Positions 17,988-27,423 of a DNA stretch of 64,000 nt are shown here, piece after piece. The notes below the pieces were generated by a model, which did not search any database, had not been told where the DNA came from, and saw only the letters and a program-made list of their open reading frames with translations. The DNA is from Meridianimarinicoccus roseus (GTDB lineage: Bacteria; Pseudomonadota; Alphaproteobacteria; Rhodobacterales; Rhodobacteraceae): assembly GCF_003172915.1 (NCBI RefSeq), contig NZ_QGKU01000048.1, forward strand, positions 124,001 to 188,000, given 5' to 3'. Position 1 is the stretch's first letter; each line of letters starts with the position of its first letter. The translations under genes and the position numbers were made by a program.

Positions 17988-18065
17988 GGGTTCCTCCGTT
18001 CGGAAATGCGGGACCGCGACTTTCCGTCCTGCTCGCATCCTTACCCCTCTGGGCTATCGTTGGTT

Positions 18066-18079
18066 TTGACATGGATCAA
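18066..18079. promoter_or_regulatory. FNR box between the Usp gene and ccoN
   Basis: TTGACATGGATCAA, a 9/10 match to TTGAT-N4-ATCAA. A possible -10 (TAGATA at 18100-18105) lies at the spacing expected for a class II FNR promoter, with transcription starting near 18113, about 88 bp before ccoN. Confidence 0.85.
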
Positions 18080-18200
18080 GGCTGATGCCGTCGCCACTGT
18101 AGATATCCACTCGCACTGTCAGGCCGACTGTCCTGTCATCCGAAGCTGACACCGGGCCCGTGCCCGGATCAGACCGGAAGGGACACAGAAGGGAACCAAA

Positions 18201-19802
18201 ATGACCGATTATTTCAAGCTCGTTGTGCTGGGGCTGATCACCCTGGCGGCTGCGATCGCCGCGAACTACGCGCGCGATCTGGCCTACAACGTTCACATGC
18301 TTCTTATCATGATCATCGCCGGCGTGATGTTCCTCTACACGCTGCGCCGCGTGGGTGAACCGCAGCCGGCAACCGACACGTCGGGCTACATGGACGGCGT
18401 GGTGCGCTACGGTGTCATCGCCACCGTGTTCTGGGGAATCATCGGCTTTCTGGCCGGGACCTTCATCGCCTCGCAGCTGGCCTTTCCGCAACTGAACTTC
18501 GAATGGGCCCAACCCTATATGAACTTCGGGCGGCTGCGGCCGCTGCACACATCGGCGGTGATTTTCGCCTTTGGCGGCAATGCTTTGATCGCGACGTCGT
18601 TCTACGTTGTGCAGCGCACGACAGCGGCGCGCCTGTGGGGCGGGAACCTCGCGTGGTTCGTGTTCTGGGGCTACAACCTGTTCATCGTGCTGGCCGCGAC
18701 GGGTTATCTGCTCGGCGCGACTCAGTCCAAGGAATACGCCGAACCCACGTGGTACATCGACCTGTGGCTGACCATCGTCTGGGTCGCCTACCTCGCGGTG
18801 TTCGTCGGCACGATCGTCAAGCGCAAGGAGCCCCACATCTACGTGGCGAACTGGTTCTACCTCGCTTTCATCATCACCGTGGCCATGCTGCACGTGGTCA
18901 ACAACCTTGCGATCCCTGTGTCGATCTTCGGCTCCGCGTCGGTCGAGGTGATGGCGGGCGTGCAGGGGGCCATGACCCAGTGGTGGTACGGCCACAATGC
19001 CGTGGGCTTCTTCCTGACCGCGGGCTTCCTGGGCATGATGTACTACTTCGTTCCGAAACAGGCCGAACGCCCGGTGTTCAGCTACAAGCTGTCGATCATC
19101 CACTTCTGGGCGCTGATCTTCCTCTATATCTGGGCCGGGCCGCACCACTTGCACTATACCGCGCTGCCTGACTGGGCCTCGACGCTGGGCATGGTGATGT
19201 CGATCATCCTGTGGATGCCGTCCTGGGGGGGCATGATCAACGGCCTGATGACGCTGTCGGGCGCCTGGGACAAGCTGCGCACCGACCCGGTGATCCGGAT
19301 GATGGTCGTCTCCATCGGCTTTTACGGTATGTCGACTTTCGAAGGCCCGATGATGTCGATCCGCGCGGTGAACTCTCTGTCGCATTACACCGACTGGACC
19401 ATCGGTCACGTCCATTCCGGCGCGCTTGGCTGGAACGGAATGATCACCTTCGGCGCGCTCTACTTCCTCGTGCCGCGCCTGTGGAACCGCCAGCGGCTCT
19501 ACTCGCTCAGCCTCGTGTCCTGGCACTTCTGGCTCGCCACCATCGGCATCGTGCTCTACGCGGCCTCGATGTGGGTGACCGGCATCATGGAAGGTCTGAT
19601 GTGGCGCGAAGTCGATGCCAACGGCTTCCTCGTGAACTCCTTCGCCGACACCGTGGCGGCCAAGTTCCCGATGTATGTCGTGCGGGCGATGGGCGGGGCG
19701 CTTTACGTCACCGGCGCACTGATCATGGCCTACAACCTTTGGATGACCGCAACGCGGGGCGAGGCTGCGGCCAAGTCCCCCGCCGCGGCCCCGGCAGAAT
19801 AA
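18201..19802 (+). CDS. ccoN: Cytochrome c oxidase, cbb3-type, subunit I
   Basis: Catalytic subunit of the high-affinity cbb3 oxidase: binds heme b, heme b3 and CuB, reduces O2 and pumps protons. The 533-aa protein has about 12 membrane helices. Visible ligands include the heme b histidine in [10 protein letters not shown] (His116), the CuB-region residues in [12 protein letters not shown], the HH pair in [15 protein letters not shown], and the pair in [13 protein letters not shown]. No truncation. SD-like GAAGGGAA precedes ATG 18201. First gene of ccoNOQP; expression is probably switched on by FnrL through the box at 18066. Confidence 0.98.
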   Translation: MTDYFKLVVLGLITLAAAIAANYARDLAYNVHMLLIMIIAGVMFLYTLRRVGEPQPATDTSGYMDGVVRYGVIATVFWGIIGFLAGTFIASQLAFPQLNFEWAQPYMNFGRLRPLHTSAVIFAFGGNALIATSFYVVQRTTAARLWGGNLAWFVFWGYNLFIVLAATGYLLGATQSKEYAEPTWYIDLWLTIVWVAYLAVFVGTIVKRKEPHIYVANWFYLAFIITVAMLHVVNNLAIPVSIFGSASVEVMAGVQGAMTQWWYGHNAVGFFLTAGFLGMMYYFVPKQAERPVFSYKLSIIHFWALIFLYIWAGPHHLHYTALPDWASTLGMVMSIILWMPSWGGMINGLMTLSGAWDKLRTDPVIRMMVVSIGFYGMSTFEGPMMSIRAVNSLSHYTDWTIGHVHSGALGWNGMITFGALYFLVPRLWNRQRLYSLSLVSWHFWLATIGIVLYAASMWVTGIMEGLMWREVDANGFLVNSFADTVAAKFPMYVVRAMGGALYVTGALIMAYNLWMTATRGEAAAKSPAAAPAE

Positions 19803-19815
19803 GGAGCGAGGGGAC

Positions 19816-20541
19816 ATGTCCATTCTCGACAAGCACAAGATCCTCGAGAAGAACGTCACGCTGCTGCTGGTCTTCAGCTTCATCGTGGTGACGATCGGGG
19901 GCATCGTGGAAATCGCGCCGCTGTTCTACCTGGAGAACACGATCGAGGAAGTGGAGGGCGTGCGCCCTTACTCCCCGCTCGAACTCGAAGGGCGCGACAT
20001 CTACGTCCGCGAAGGCTGCTATGTGTGCCACAGCCAGATGATCCGTCCCATGCGGGACGAGATCGAACGCTACGGTCATTACAGCCTTGCGGCGGAATCG
20101 ATGTACGACCGTCCGTTCCAGTGGGGATCTAAGCGCACGGGGCCCGACCTCGCGCGTGTCGGCGGGCGCTATTCGGATGCGTGGCACGTCGCCCACCTGC
20201 GCGACCCGCAGTCGGTGGTGCCGGAATCGATCATGCCGAAATACGCGTTCCTTGCGAACACGTTGATCGACGGCGAATACGTGGCCGACAAGCTGGCCAC
20301 GCACAAGCTGTTGGGCGTGCCCTACACGGACGAGATGATCGAAACCGCCCGCGCCGATTTCCTGGTTCAGGCCGATCCGGACGGCGATTGGGACGGCTTG
20401 CTGGAACGCTATCCCGGCGCGCAGACCCGCAACTTCGACAACGAACCGGGGGTGTCCGAAATGGACGCGCTGGTCGCTTACCTGCAGATGCTCGGGACGC
20501 TGGTCGATTTCTCGACCTTCACGCCCGACGCCAGCCGCTAG
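19816..20541 (+). CDS. ccoO: Cytochrome c oxidase, cbb3-type, subunit II (mono-heme)
   Basis: Membrane-anchored cytochrome c subunit that passes electrons to CcoN. The 241-aa protein has one N-terminal helix ([22 protein letters not shown]), a single heme site CYVCH at residues 68-72 within [14 protein letters not shown], and axial methionine candidates near MPKYAF. Starts 13 bp after ccoN with SD AAGGAG; typical length and order in the operon. Confidence 0.97.
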   Translation: MSILDKHKILEKNVTLLLVFSFIVVTIGGIVEIAPLFYLENTIEEVEGVRPYSPLELEGRDIYVREGCYVCHSQMIRPMRDEIERYGHYSLAAESMYDRPFQWGSKRTGPDLARVGGRYSDAWHVAHLRDPQSVVPESIMPKYAFLANTLIDGEYVADKLATHKLLGVPYTDEMIETARADFLVQADPDGDWDGLLERYPGAQTRNFDNEPGVSEMDALVAYLQMLGTLVDFSTFTPDASR

Positions 20542-20553
20542 GAGACGCGCGCG

Positions 20554-20775
20554 ATGGAAACCTATGTCTTTCTGCGCGAGGTGATGGGCAGTTTCGGCCT
20601 GATCCTGATGTTCGTGTTCTTCGTGACCACCGTGATCTGGGTGCTCACAGGGCGGCGCGACAGCTACCAGGACACTGCCGACATCATCTTTCGTCACGAC
20701 AATGGCCCGGCGGATGAACCGGGCACGCGGCAGGCGCAGCCTGACCGCGACAGCCGCAAGGAGGCGCGGTCATGA
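20554..20775 (+). CDS. ccoQ: cbb3-type oxidase subunit IV (CcoQ)
   Basis: Small stabilising subunit, 73 aa, one membrane helix (GLILMFVFFVTTVIWVL) and a charged C-terminus (DRDSRKEARS). No enzymatic motif is expected. Starts 12 bp after ccoO with a GGAGACGC SD and overlaps the ccoP start as ATGA, so CcoP is probably translated by coupling. Confidence 0.95.
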   Translation: METYVFLREVMGSFGLILMFVFFVTTVIWVLTGRRDSYQDTADIIFRHDNGPADEPGTRQAQPDRDSRKEARS

Positions 20776-21689
20776 GCGACAATACCGACAAGGTCAAACC
20801 GGTCGACCGCAAGGTACCGGACGCACAGGCGCATCTCGACAACGTGCCGACCACCGGCCATTCGTGGGACGGGATCGAGGAATACGACAACCCGATGCCG
20901 CGCTGGTGGCTTTATACCTTCTATGCCTGCATCGTCTGGGGCATCGGATATACCATCGCGTTCCCGGCCTGGCCGATGATCAGCGGCGCGACGAGCGGCA
21001 TTCTGGGTTACTCCACGCGTGGCGAGCTTGCGCAGGAACTCGATGCCGCGCAGGCTGCGAACGCAGCGATCAACGAACAGCTTGTTTCGGTGGCGATCAC
21101 CGACGTGGCCGACGATCCGACGCTTCAGCAATATGCGGTCAACAAGGGCGCGGCGGTCTACCGGACCCATTGCAGCCAGTGCCACGGTTCCGGTGCTGCG
21201 GGTGCGGTCGGCTTTCCCAACCTGCTGGACGATGCCTGGCTCTGGGGCGGGACAGCGGACGCGATCCAGTATACCGTCATGCACGGCATCCGGAACGAGG
21301 ACGACCCCGACGCGCGCTATTCGGAGATGCCGGTGTTTGGCGAGATCCTCAGTGAGGAAGAGATCGAACAGGTCGCGCATTACGTCTACACCATCAATGG
21401 GCGTGACGCGATCGACCCGGAACTAGCCCAGCTCGGTGCCGAGACTTTCCAATACGAATGTGCCGCCTGCCACATGGAAGACGGCAGCGGCAACGTGGAC
21501 ATGGGGGCACCCGCGCTGAATGACGCGATCTGGCTTTACGGCGGGGATCTGGCCACCATCATCGAGACGGTGACCTACAGCCGCTACGGCGTGATGCCGA
21601 ACATGGGCGCGCGCCTGACCGATGCAGAGGTGGCCGCAGTGGCGACCTATGTGCACGGCCTTGGCGGCGGCGTGACAGAATCCGAATGA
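20772..21689 (+). CDS. ccoP: Cytochrome c oxidase, cbb3-type, subunit III (di-heme)
   Basis: Di-heme cytochrome c that receives electrons from the bc1 complex or a soluble carrier. The 305-aa protein has an N-terminal soluble stretch, one helix (WWLYTFYACIVWGIGYTIAF), and two heme sites, CSQCH at 134-138 and CAACH at 230-234. The methionine ligands probably lie in PEMPVFGE-like and GVMPNMGARL segments. Normal length. Followed by a strong GC hairpin. Confidence 0.97.
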   Translation: MSDNTDKVKPVDRKVPDAQAHLDNVPTTGHSWDGIEEYDNPMPRWWLYTFYACIVWGIGYTIAFPAWPMISGATSGILGYSTRGELAQELDAAQAANAAINEQLVSVAITDVADDPTLQQYAVNKGAAVYRTHCSQCHGSGAAGAVGFPNLLDDAWLWGGTADAIQYTVMHGIRNEDDPDARYSEMPVFGEILSEEEIEQVAHYVYTINGRDAIDPELAQLGAETFQYECAACHMEDGSGNVDMGAPALNDAIWLYGGDLATIIETVTYSRYGVMPNMGARLTDAEVAAVATYVHGLGGGVTESE

Positions 21690-21700
21690 TCCAGCGCTTT

Positions 21701-21723
21701 CCGGGGCCCCGCGCGGGCCCCGG
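21701..21723 (+). terminator. GC hairpin after ccoNOQP
   Basis: Perfect 9-bp stem CCGGGGCCC (21701-21709) and GGGCCCCGG (21715-21723), 5-nt loop, starting 11 bp after the ccoP stop. No T-tract follows, so termination may be partial. Confidence 0.55.
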
Positions 21724-21746
21724 TCCGGCCAGCCGCGCCGCGTCTC

Positions 21747-21869
21747 TTAACGGGGATGCGGCGTGCGTGTTTCTGGGCCCTCCGGTCGCGCGGCCTGCGA
21801 GCTGCGCTTCGGGGCCGGTGCCGGGGTGCGGGTTGCGGTCATGATGGATTTTGCGACAGTCATGAACAT
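21747..21869 (-). CDS. Small basic ORF (40 aa) divergent from the LysR gene
   Basis: Short minus-strand frame starting at 21869 with a full SD (AAGGAGG, complement of 21877-21883) 7 bp before ATG. The 40-aa product (MFMTVAKSIMTATRTPAPAP then KRSSQAARPEGPETRTPHPR) is Pro/Arg/Thr-rich with no hydrophobic core, so it would be a small basic peptide, a leader or not expressed at all. No relative is recognised. The near-perfect SD is the only positive sign. It sits in the spacer between ccoP and lysR. Confidence 0.4.
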   Translation of the reverse strand: MFMTVAKSIMTATRTPAPAPKRSSQAARPEGPETRTPHPR

Positions 21870-21970
21870 GGCTGAGCCTCCTTGCAGCGGGTTTCGACCC
21901 TTTTCTTATTGGTGATCCGTTGCGAACCTGCGAGTCAGGAAGAATTCCAACCGGTAAGTCAGGCTTACAG

Positions 21971-22864
21971 ATGCGATGGACGGACATGCCGCCGCTGACT
22001 GCCCTGCGCGCCTTCGCGGCGCTGGCCGAAACACGTTCGGCCAGCCGGGCGGGAGCGGCGCTCAATGTCAGCCATGCCGCGATCAGCCAGCACGTTCGCG
22101 CGCTGGAGGCGCGGCTGAACGTGGCGCTGGTGCGTCGCGACGGGCGCGGGCTGGCACTGACCGAGGACGGGCAGGCGCTTGCCACGGTGCTGCTGGGAGC
22201 GTTCGGCGACATCCGCACCGCGCTCGATGCGCTGAGCGAGGCCGAGAACGACCGCCCGCTGCAGGTGTCGGCCACGCCGAACTTCGCCGCCAACTGGCTG
22301 ATGCCGCGCCTGTCGGACTTCCGCGCCCGGCATCCGGACATCGAGTTGATGATCAACCCCTCGCCGGACCTCGTGCAGGTCGGGCGCGACGGGTTCGATG
22401 TGGCGATCCGCTTCGGCGACGGGCGCTGGCCGGGCCTCGCGGTGGAACCACTGATCGAGACGAACATCGTGATCCTTGCCGCGCGCGATCTGATCGGCGA
22501 CCGGCCCATCGACGGCCCGTCGGACCTTCTGGACCTGCCCTGGCTGCAGGAACTGGGCACCGACGAGGTCACGACCTGGCTTGCCCGGCACGGCGTGACG
22601 GAACGGCGCACCCGACGGATGACTCATCTGCCCGGCAACTTCGTGCTCGAAGCGATCCGCAGGGGCGACGGCATCGCTGCCACCGCGCGCGCCTTCGCCG
22701 AATCCGACATCGCCAGCGGGCGGCTTCTGGTGCTGTACGAGGATGCCACGCCCGGCGCGGGCTATCACATCGTAACGTCACCCGGCGTGCCCCGCCCTGC
22801 CGCGCGGGCCTTCACCGCCTGGCTGCGACGACAGGCCGGTGGACAAGCTGTCACGGTGGGGTGA
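21971..22864 (+). CDS. LysR-family transcriptional regulator (GcvA-like)
   Basis: A 297-aa LysR protein. Winged helix-turn-helix at residues 1-60 (PPLTALRAFAALAETRSASRAGAALNVSHAAISQHVRALEARL), then the LysR substrate domain (about residues 90-290). The start is MRWTDMPPLTALRAF at 21971; Met 21986 is an alternative, and the longer frame from 21920 is less likely. It lies between the two cco operons, whereas in most relatives known to me ccoP and ccoG are adjacent. Its stop is 3 bp before the ccoG FNR box, so it could be an inserted gene or a local regulator; target unknown. Confidence 0.9.
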   Translation: MRWTDMPPLTALRAFAALAETRSASRAGAALNVSHAAISQHVRALEARLNVALVRRDGRGLALTEDGQALATVLLGAFGDIRTALDALSEAENDRPLQVSATPNFAANWLMPRLSDFRARHPDIELMINPSPDLVQVGRDGFDVAIRFGDGRWPGLAVEPLIETNIVILAARDLIGDRPIDGPSDLLDLPWLQELGTDEVTTWLARHGVTERRTRRMTHLPGNFVLEAIRRGDGIAATARAFAESDIASGRLLVLYEDATPGAGYHIVTSPGVPRPAARAFTAWLRRQAGGQAVTVG

Positions 22865-22867
22865 CGT

Positions 22868-22881
22868 TTGATGCAGGTCAA
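22868..22881. promoter_or_regulatory. FNR box upstream of ccoG
   Basis: TTGATGCAGGTCAA, an 9/10 match to TTGAT-N4-ATCAA, starting 3 bp after the lysR stop and ending 63 bp before the ccoG ATG. AGATAC at 22905-22910 is a possible -10, about right for a class II promoter starting near 22916. Confidence 0.8.
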
Positions 22882-22944
22882 TTACCTATGCAAATGCCCA
22901 TGCGAGATACAGCATAACGCAACCTCTGCCACGGACATCCGCTG

Positions 22945-24426
22945 ATGAGCTCGACCGAAACGCCGCCGCCGAACCTTTATGCCGCCCGCGAACCGATCTT
23001 CCCCAAGCGGGTGTCGGGTCGGTTCCGGAACCTCAAGTGGCTGATCATGCTGGTTACGCTCGGCATTTACTACGTCACGCCGTGGCTGCGCTGGGACCGT
23101 GGGCCGGGGCTGCCCGACCAGGCGGTGCTGGTGGATCTCGCCAATCGGCGCTTCTTCTTCTTCTGGATCGAGATATGGCCGCACGAGTTCTACTTCGTCG
23201 CGGGCCTGCTGATCATGGCCGGGCTGGGCCTGTTCCTGTTTACCTCCGCGCTGGGGCGGGTTTGGTGCGGATATACCTGCCCGCAAACTGTGTGGACCGA
23301 TCTTTTCATCCTTGTCGAACGCTGGATCGAGGGTGACCGGAACGCGCGCATCCGCCTGTTGCGGCAAAAATGGGACGCCCGGAAGGCGCGGCTGCGGATC
23401 ACCAAATGGGTGGTCTGGATGCTGATCGCCGTGGCGACCGGCGGGGCGTGGGTGTTCTACTTTGCCGACGCGCCGACGCTGCTGGTGGACCTGGTGACCT
23501 TCAACGCGCACCCTGTGGCCTATTCCACCGTAGCGCTGCTGACCGCGACGACCTTCGTGTTCGGCGGGCTGATGCGCGAACAGGTCTGCATCTACGCCTG
23601 CCCGTGGCCGCGCATCCAAGCCGCGATGATGGACGAGGACACGATCACCGTCGCCTATCGCAGCTGGCGCGGCGAGCCGCGGGGCAAGCACCGTCGGCAA
23701 CACGAGAAGGTCGCCGCAGAAACCCGAACCGCCACGGCGGGCGGGCAGGCCACGGCCCCCACCGACCTTGGCGACTGCATCGACTGCAACGCCTGCGTGA
23801 ACGTCTGCCCGATGGGCATCGACATCCGCGACGGCCAGCAACTCGAATGCATCACCTGCGCGCTGTGCATCGATGCCTGCGACGAGATCATGGACAAGAT
23901 CGGCAAGCCGCGCGGCCTGATCTCCTACATGGCGCTGACCGACGAAGAACATGAACGCTCTGGCGAGCCGAAGATCCCGGTCTGGAAGCACATCTTCCGC
24001 GCCCGCACGATCCTTTACACCGTGCTCTGGGCGGCGGTGGGTGTCGGCCTGATGGTCGCGCTGTTCATCCGCCCCGACCTGTCGATCACCGTCGCGCCTG
24101 TGCGTAACCCCGTTTTCATCACCCTGTCGGACGGCACGATCCGCAACACCTATGACGTGCGGCTGCGCAACAAGTACGGCGAGGATCGACCCTACGAGAT
24201 CACCATCACCTCGGACGCGATGCTGAGCGTCGAGGCAGAGGGCAGCGACGACGGGCTGGTGATGGTGCCCGCCGACTCTACCAAGCTGCAGCGGGTCTAC
24301 GTCATGGCCCCGCCGGACAGCGCCGCCGCCAGCCGCGCCGTCACAGACCTGCAGATCTGGGTCGAGGACACGATCAGCGGCGAACGCGCGGTGAAGGACA
24401 CCGTTTTCAACGGAAAGGCTGACTGA
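22945..24426 (+). CDS. ccoG: cbb3 oxidase assembly protein CcoG (FixG/RdxA-like, two 4Fe-4S clusters)
   Basis: Membrane copper(II) reductase used in cbb3 assembly. The 493-aa protein has several membrane helices (KWLIMLVTLGIYYV; FYFVAGLLIMAGLGLFLF; others), a double [4Fe-4S] ferredoxin domain with Cys278, 281, 284, 288 and Cys302, 305, 308, 312, and a C-terminal immunoglobulin-like FixG domain (from about residue 375). CGYTCPQTVW and CIYACPWPR are the extra conserved cysteine segments. ATG 22945; next gene overlaps. First gene of ccoGHIS. Confidence 0.97.
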   Translation: MSSTETPPPNLYAAREPIFPKRVSGRFRNLKWLIMLVTLGIYYVTPWLRWDRGPGLPDQAVLVDLANRRFFFFWIEIWPHEFYFVAGLLIMAGLGLFLFTSALGRVWCGYTCPQTVWTDLFILVERWIEGDRNARIRLLRQKWDARKARLRITKWVVWMLIAVATGGAWVFYFADAPTLLVDLVTFNAHPVAYSTVALLTATTFVFGGLMREQVCIYACPWPRIQAAMMDEDTITVAYRSWRGEPRGKHRRQHEKVAAETRTATAGGQATAPTDLGDCIDCNACVNVCPMGIDIRDGQQLECITCALCIDACDEIMDKIGKPRGLISYMALTDEEHERSGEPKIPVWKHIFRARTILYTVLWAAVGVGLMVALFIRPDLSITVAPVRNPVFITLSDGTIRNTYDVRLRNKYGEDRPYEITITSDAMLSVEAEGSDDGLVMVPADSTKLQRVYVMAPPDSAAASRAVTDLQIWVEDTISGERAVKDTVFNGKAD

Positions 24427-24881
24427 TGCGCGAGATCACCGGACGCACCGTCCTGTTCGCGATGCTGGGCTTCTTCGGCATCATCATCGCGGTGAACCTG
24501 ACCATGGCCTTCTTCGCCGTGCGCACTTTCTCGGGGCTGGAGGTGCAGAACTCCTACGACGCAAGCCAGGGCTATGACGCCGCGCGCGACGCCCAGCTTG
24601 CGCTGGGATGGGATGTGACCGCCGCTTATGAACCGGGCGAGTTGCGCATCGCCTTCACCAATGCCGCCGATGGCAGCCCGGCGGACGTGGCCGACCTGAC
24701 CGCGCTGGTGGGCTGGGCGACTTCGGTCCGCGACGACTTTACGCCCGACTTCACCTATTCGGACGGCGTGTTCCGCGCGCCCGCGCAGATGGAACCGGGA
24801 AACTGGAACATCCGCCTGACCGCGACGGCCGCCGACGGAACGACGTTCCGCCAGCGCCTGCCGCTTCTGGTGGAGGAGTGA
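24426..24881 (+). CDS. ccoH: cbb3 oxidase assembly protein CcoH (FixH)
   Basis: Small membrane assembly protein, 151 aa. One N-terminal helix (VLFAMLGFFGIIIAVNLTMAFFAVRTF), then a FixH periplasmic domain with the family motif SYDASQGYDAARDAQ. It starts on the last base of the ccoG stop (ATGA-type overlap). Needed to insert copper into the oxidase in relatives. Confidence 0.95.
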   Translation: MREITGRTVLFAMLGFFGIIIAVNLTMAFFAVRTFSGLEVQNSYDASQGYDAARDAQLALGWDVTAAYEPGELRIAFTNAADGSPADVADLTALVGWATSVRDDFTPDFTYSDGVFRAPAQMEPGNWNIRLTATAADGTTFRQRLPLLVEE

Positions 24882-24892
24882 CGGGGCAGGCC

Positions 24893-27202
24893 ATGCGCGC
24901 GAACGACACGCCCGAACGCCCCGGCCTTGCTGCCTGCGCCGCCTGCGCGGTGACGCCGTCGGCGCAGGTGCTGGCCCGCCACGCGCAGCGCGCCAGCGAG
25001 GCCCGGATCATGCTGTCGCTGCCGGGCCTTTCAGGCACCTCGGGCATGTCGCAGGTTGAACGGACGCTTTCCGCCCATCCGCAGGTGCGGGCCGCGCGGG
25101 TCAACCTGACCCGCAAGCGCGTCACCGTCACCGCCGAGCCGAACACGCTGCCCGAGACGCTGATCTCCGTGCTCGACGGGATCGGGATCGAGGCGCATGA
25201 GCTTGATTCCGACACGGTGGCGCTGACCGGAACCGACCGCGCCGGGCGCGAGCTCTTGATGCGGCTTGGCGTGGCGGGCTTCGCGTCCATGAACGTCATG
25301 CTGCTGTCGGTGTCGGTCTGGTCCGGGGCCGACGACGCCACGCGCGACCTGTTCCATTGGATCAGCGCGGCGATCACCTTTCCGGCCATCCTTTTCGCGG
25401 GCCAGCCGTTCTTTCGCAACACGCTGGCAGCGCTGCGCGCGCGGCAGCTCAACATGGATGTGCCGATCACGCTGGCGATCCTTCTGGCGCTGGCCACCTC
25501 GCTTTGGGAAACGGCGCTGTCAGGGCACCATGCCTATTTCGACGCGGCGCTGATGCTCACTTTCTTCTTGCTGGCGGGCCGGTATCTCGACCATCGCACA
25601 CGGGCTGTTGCGCGCTCCGCCGCCGAGGAACTGGCTGCGCTGGAGGTCCCCCGCGCCATCCGCCGCCGCGCGGACGGGTCCGAGGAAACCGTGCCGCTGT
25701 CAGCGTTAGTACCCGGCGACGCGGTGGTGGTGCGGCCCGGTGGGCGGATGCCGGTGGACGGCCTCGTGACGGAAGGCGCGTCGGAACTCGACCGCTCGCT
25801 GCTCACGGGCGAGACGCTGCCGGTGCAGGCGCTACCCGGCATGGCCGTCAGCGCGGGCGAGGTGAACCTGACCGGCCCGCTGGTGCTGCGCGCCACGGCG
25901 ATCGGGCCCGACAGCTCGCTCCATGCGCTGACCGATCTCGTGGCGGTGGCCGAAAGCGGGCGCGGGAACTACAACTCGCTCGCCGACCGGGCCGCGAAAC
26001 TCTATGCGCCCGGCGTGCACATCCTGTCTGCGCTGTCTTTCGCGGGCTGGTACCTGGCCACCGGCGATCTTCGGCAGGCGGTGAACATCGCCGCCGCGGT
26101 GTTGATCATCACTTGTCCCTGCGCGCTGGGCCTCGCGGTGCCCGCGGTGACCACGGCGGCGTCGGGTCGGCTGTTCCGGCGTGGCCTGCTGATCAAGTCC
26201 GGCACCGCGCTGGAGCGGCTGGCGGCGGTGGACACGGTGATCTTCGACAAGACCGGCACTCTGACCGGAGGCGCGCCGACGCTGTCAGATGCCGATGTCA
26301 TTCCGCAGGAACAACTCGCGCTTTCGGCCGCGCTGGGGCAGGGGTCTGCACACCCGCTGGCCCGCGCGCTGGCGCAGGCGGCGCAGGACCGCGCGCTTGA
26401 CCTGCCCGCTGTCACGGGCCTGCGCGAGGTGCCCGGCTATGGCATAGAGGCGCAACTGTCCGGGCAATGCGTGCGGCTGGGGCGCGGCGACTGGCTGGGC
26501 GCACCGGCAACGCCGGGCGGCGCGGCGGACGATGCCGCGCTCAGCACCTGGCTGCGGGTCGGGGACGCGCCGCCGATCCGGCTGCGCTTCGCGGACCGCC
26601 TCCGTCCCGGCGCGGCCGAGGCGGTCGCCGGGCTGAAGCGACAGGGGCTTGCGGTGCGGCTTGTGTCGGGCGATGCGCCCGCTGCGGTGGCCGCGCTGGC
26701 GGCACAGGTCGGCATCGACGACTGGCAGGCCCGCGCCACGCCCGCCGAGAAGGCCGCGCTGGTGGCCGCGCTGCCGGGCCGGGTTCTGATGGTCGGCGAC
26801 GGGCTGAACGACACCGCCGCGCTTGCGGCAGCGCACGTGTCGGTCTCGCCGGCCTCGGCGCTGGATGCGGCGCGCGTGGCCTCCGACATCGTGCTGCTGG
26901 GGCGTGACCTCTCCGCGCTGGCCGAGGCACGAGCGGTTGCGGTTCAGGCCACTCGCCGCATTTCCGAGAATTTCCGCATTGCCACCGTCTACAACGTTGT
27001 GGCGGTGCCGCTCGCGGTGGCCGGGCTGGCGACGCCGCTGATCGCCGCACTGGCGATGTCGCTCTCCTCGATCACCGTCTCGCTCAACGCGCTGCGGGTC
27101 GCGGGGCGCCGGTCGCCTGCGGGCGGCACGGGAAGCGCACCGGCCGACAGCACATGCGCGCCGGACACGCGCGCGACCGGCCAGGCGGCGGTGGCGGGCT
27201 GA
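24893..27202 (+). CDS. ccoI: Copper-translocating P-type ATPase CcoI (FixI-like)
   Basis: Pumps Cu for cbb3 assembly. The protein of 769 aa (ATG 24893) has an N-terminal Cys pair CAAC (Cys15, Cys18), an HMA-like domain (about 37-100), eight helices, the membrane motif CPCALGLAVP, the phosphorylation site DKTGTLTGG and the hinge GDGLNDTAAL. In the HMA domain the usual CxxC is replaced by GTSG (PGLSGTSGMSQVE where CAAC is normal). A GTG at 24878, overlapping the ccoH stop, is an alternative start adding 5 residues. It ends 3 bp into ccoS. Confidence 0.93.
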   Translation: MRANDTPERPGLAACAACAVTPSAQVLARHAQRASEARIMLSLPGLSGTSGMSQVERTLSAHPQVRAARVNLTRKRVTVTAEPNTLPETLISVLDGIGIEAHELDSDTVALTGTDRAGRELLMRLGVAGFASMNVMLLSVSVWSGADDATRDLFHWISAAITFPAILFAGQPFFRNTLAALRARQLNMDVPITLAILLALATSLWETALSGHHAYFDAALMLTFFLLAGRYLDHRTRAVARSAAEELAALEVPRAIRRRADGSEETVPLSALVPGDAVVVRPGGRMPVDGLVTEGASELDRSLLTGETLPVQALPGMAVSAGEVNLTGPLVLRATAIGPDSSLHALTDLVAVAESGRGNYNSLADRAAKLYAPGVHILSALSFAGWYLATGDLRQAVNIAAAVLIITCPCALGLAVPAVTTAASGRLFRRGLLIKSGTALERLAAVDTVIFDKTGTLTGGAPTLSDADVIPQEQLALSAALGQGSAHPLARALAQAAQDRALDLPAVTGLREVPGYGIEAQLSGQCVRLGRGDWLGAPATPGGAADDAALSTWLRVGDAPPIRLRFADRLRPGAAEAVAGLKRQGLAVRLVSGDAPAAVAALAAQVGIDDWQARATPAEKAALVAALPGRVLMVGDGLNDTAALAAAHVSVSPASALDAARVASDIVLLGRDLSALAEARAVAVQATRRISENFRIATVYNVVAVPLAVAGLATPLIAALAMSLSSITVSLNALRVAGRRSPAGGTGSAPADSTCAPDTRATGQAAVAG

Positions 27203-27423
27203 TGGATGTGCTGCGTTTCCTGATCCCGGTCTCGCTGGGACTGGGGGGGCTGGGCCTGCTGGCGTTCTTCTGGACGCTGCGCAGCAATCAGTATGATGAT
27301 CCTGACGGTGACAGCCGCCGCATCCTGACAGATGACTACGACGACGCCCCGCGCCCCGACCGGAGCGATGATACCCGCCCGGACAGTAGCGACGACGCGG
27401 GTGGCGGGCAGGGCAAGGAATAG
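27202..27423 (+). CDS. ccoS: cbb3 oxidase maturation protein CcoS
   Basis: Small membrane protein required for cofactor insertion in the oxidase. The 73-aa product has a single N-terminal helix (FLIPVSLGLGGLGLLAFFWTL), the CcoS motif NQYDDPDGDSRRIL, and an acidic tail (DDAPRPDRSDDTRPDSSDDA). Its ATG overlaps the ccoI stop. Last gene of the operon. Confidence 0.93.
   Translation: MDVLRFLIPVSLGLGGLGLLAFFWTLRSNQYDDPDGDSRRILTDDYDDAPRPDRSDDTRPDSSDDAGGGQGKE

Noticed and set aside
18054-19904. 616-codon minus frame opposite ccoN
   Set aside because: High-GC shadow of the ccoN codons; composition rich in His/Arg/Gly with no motif.
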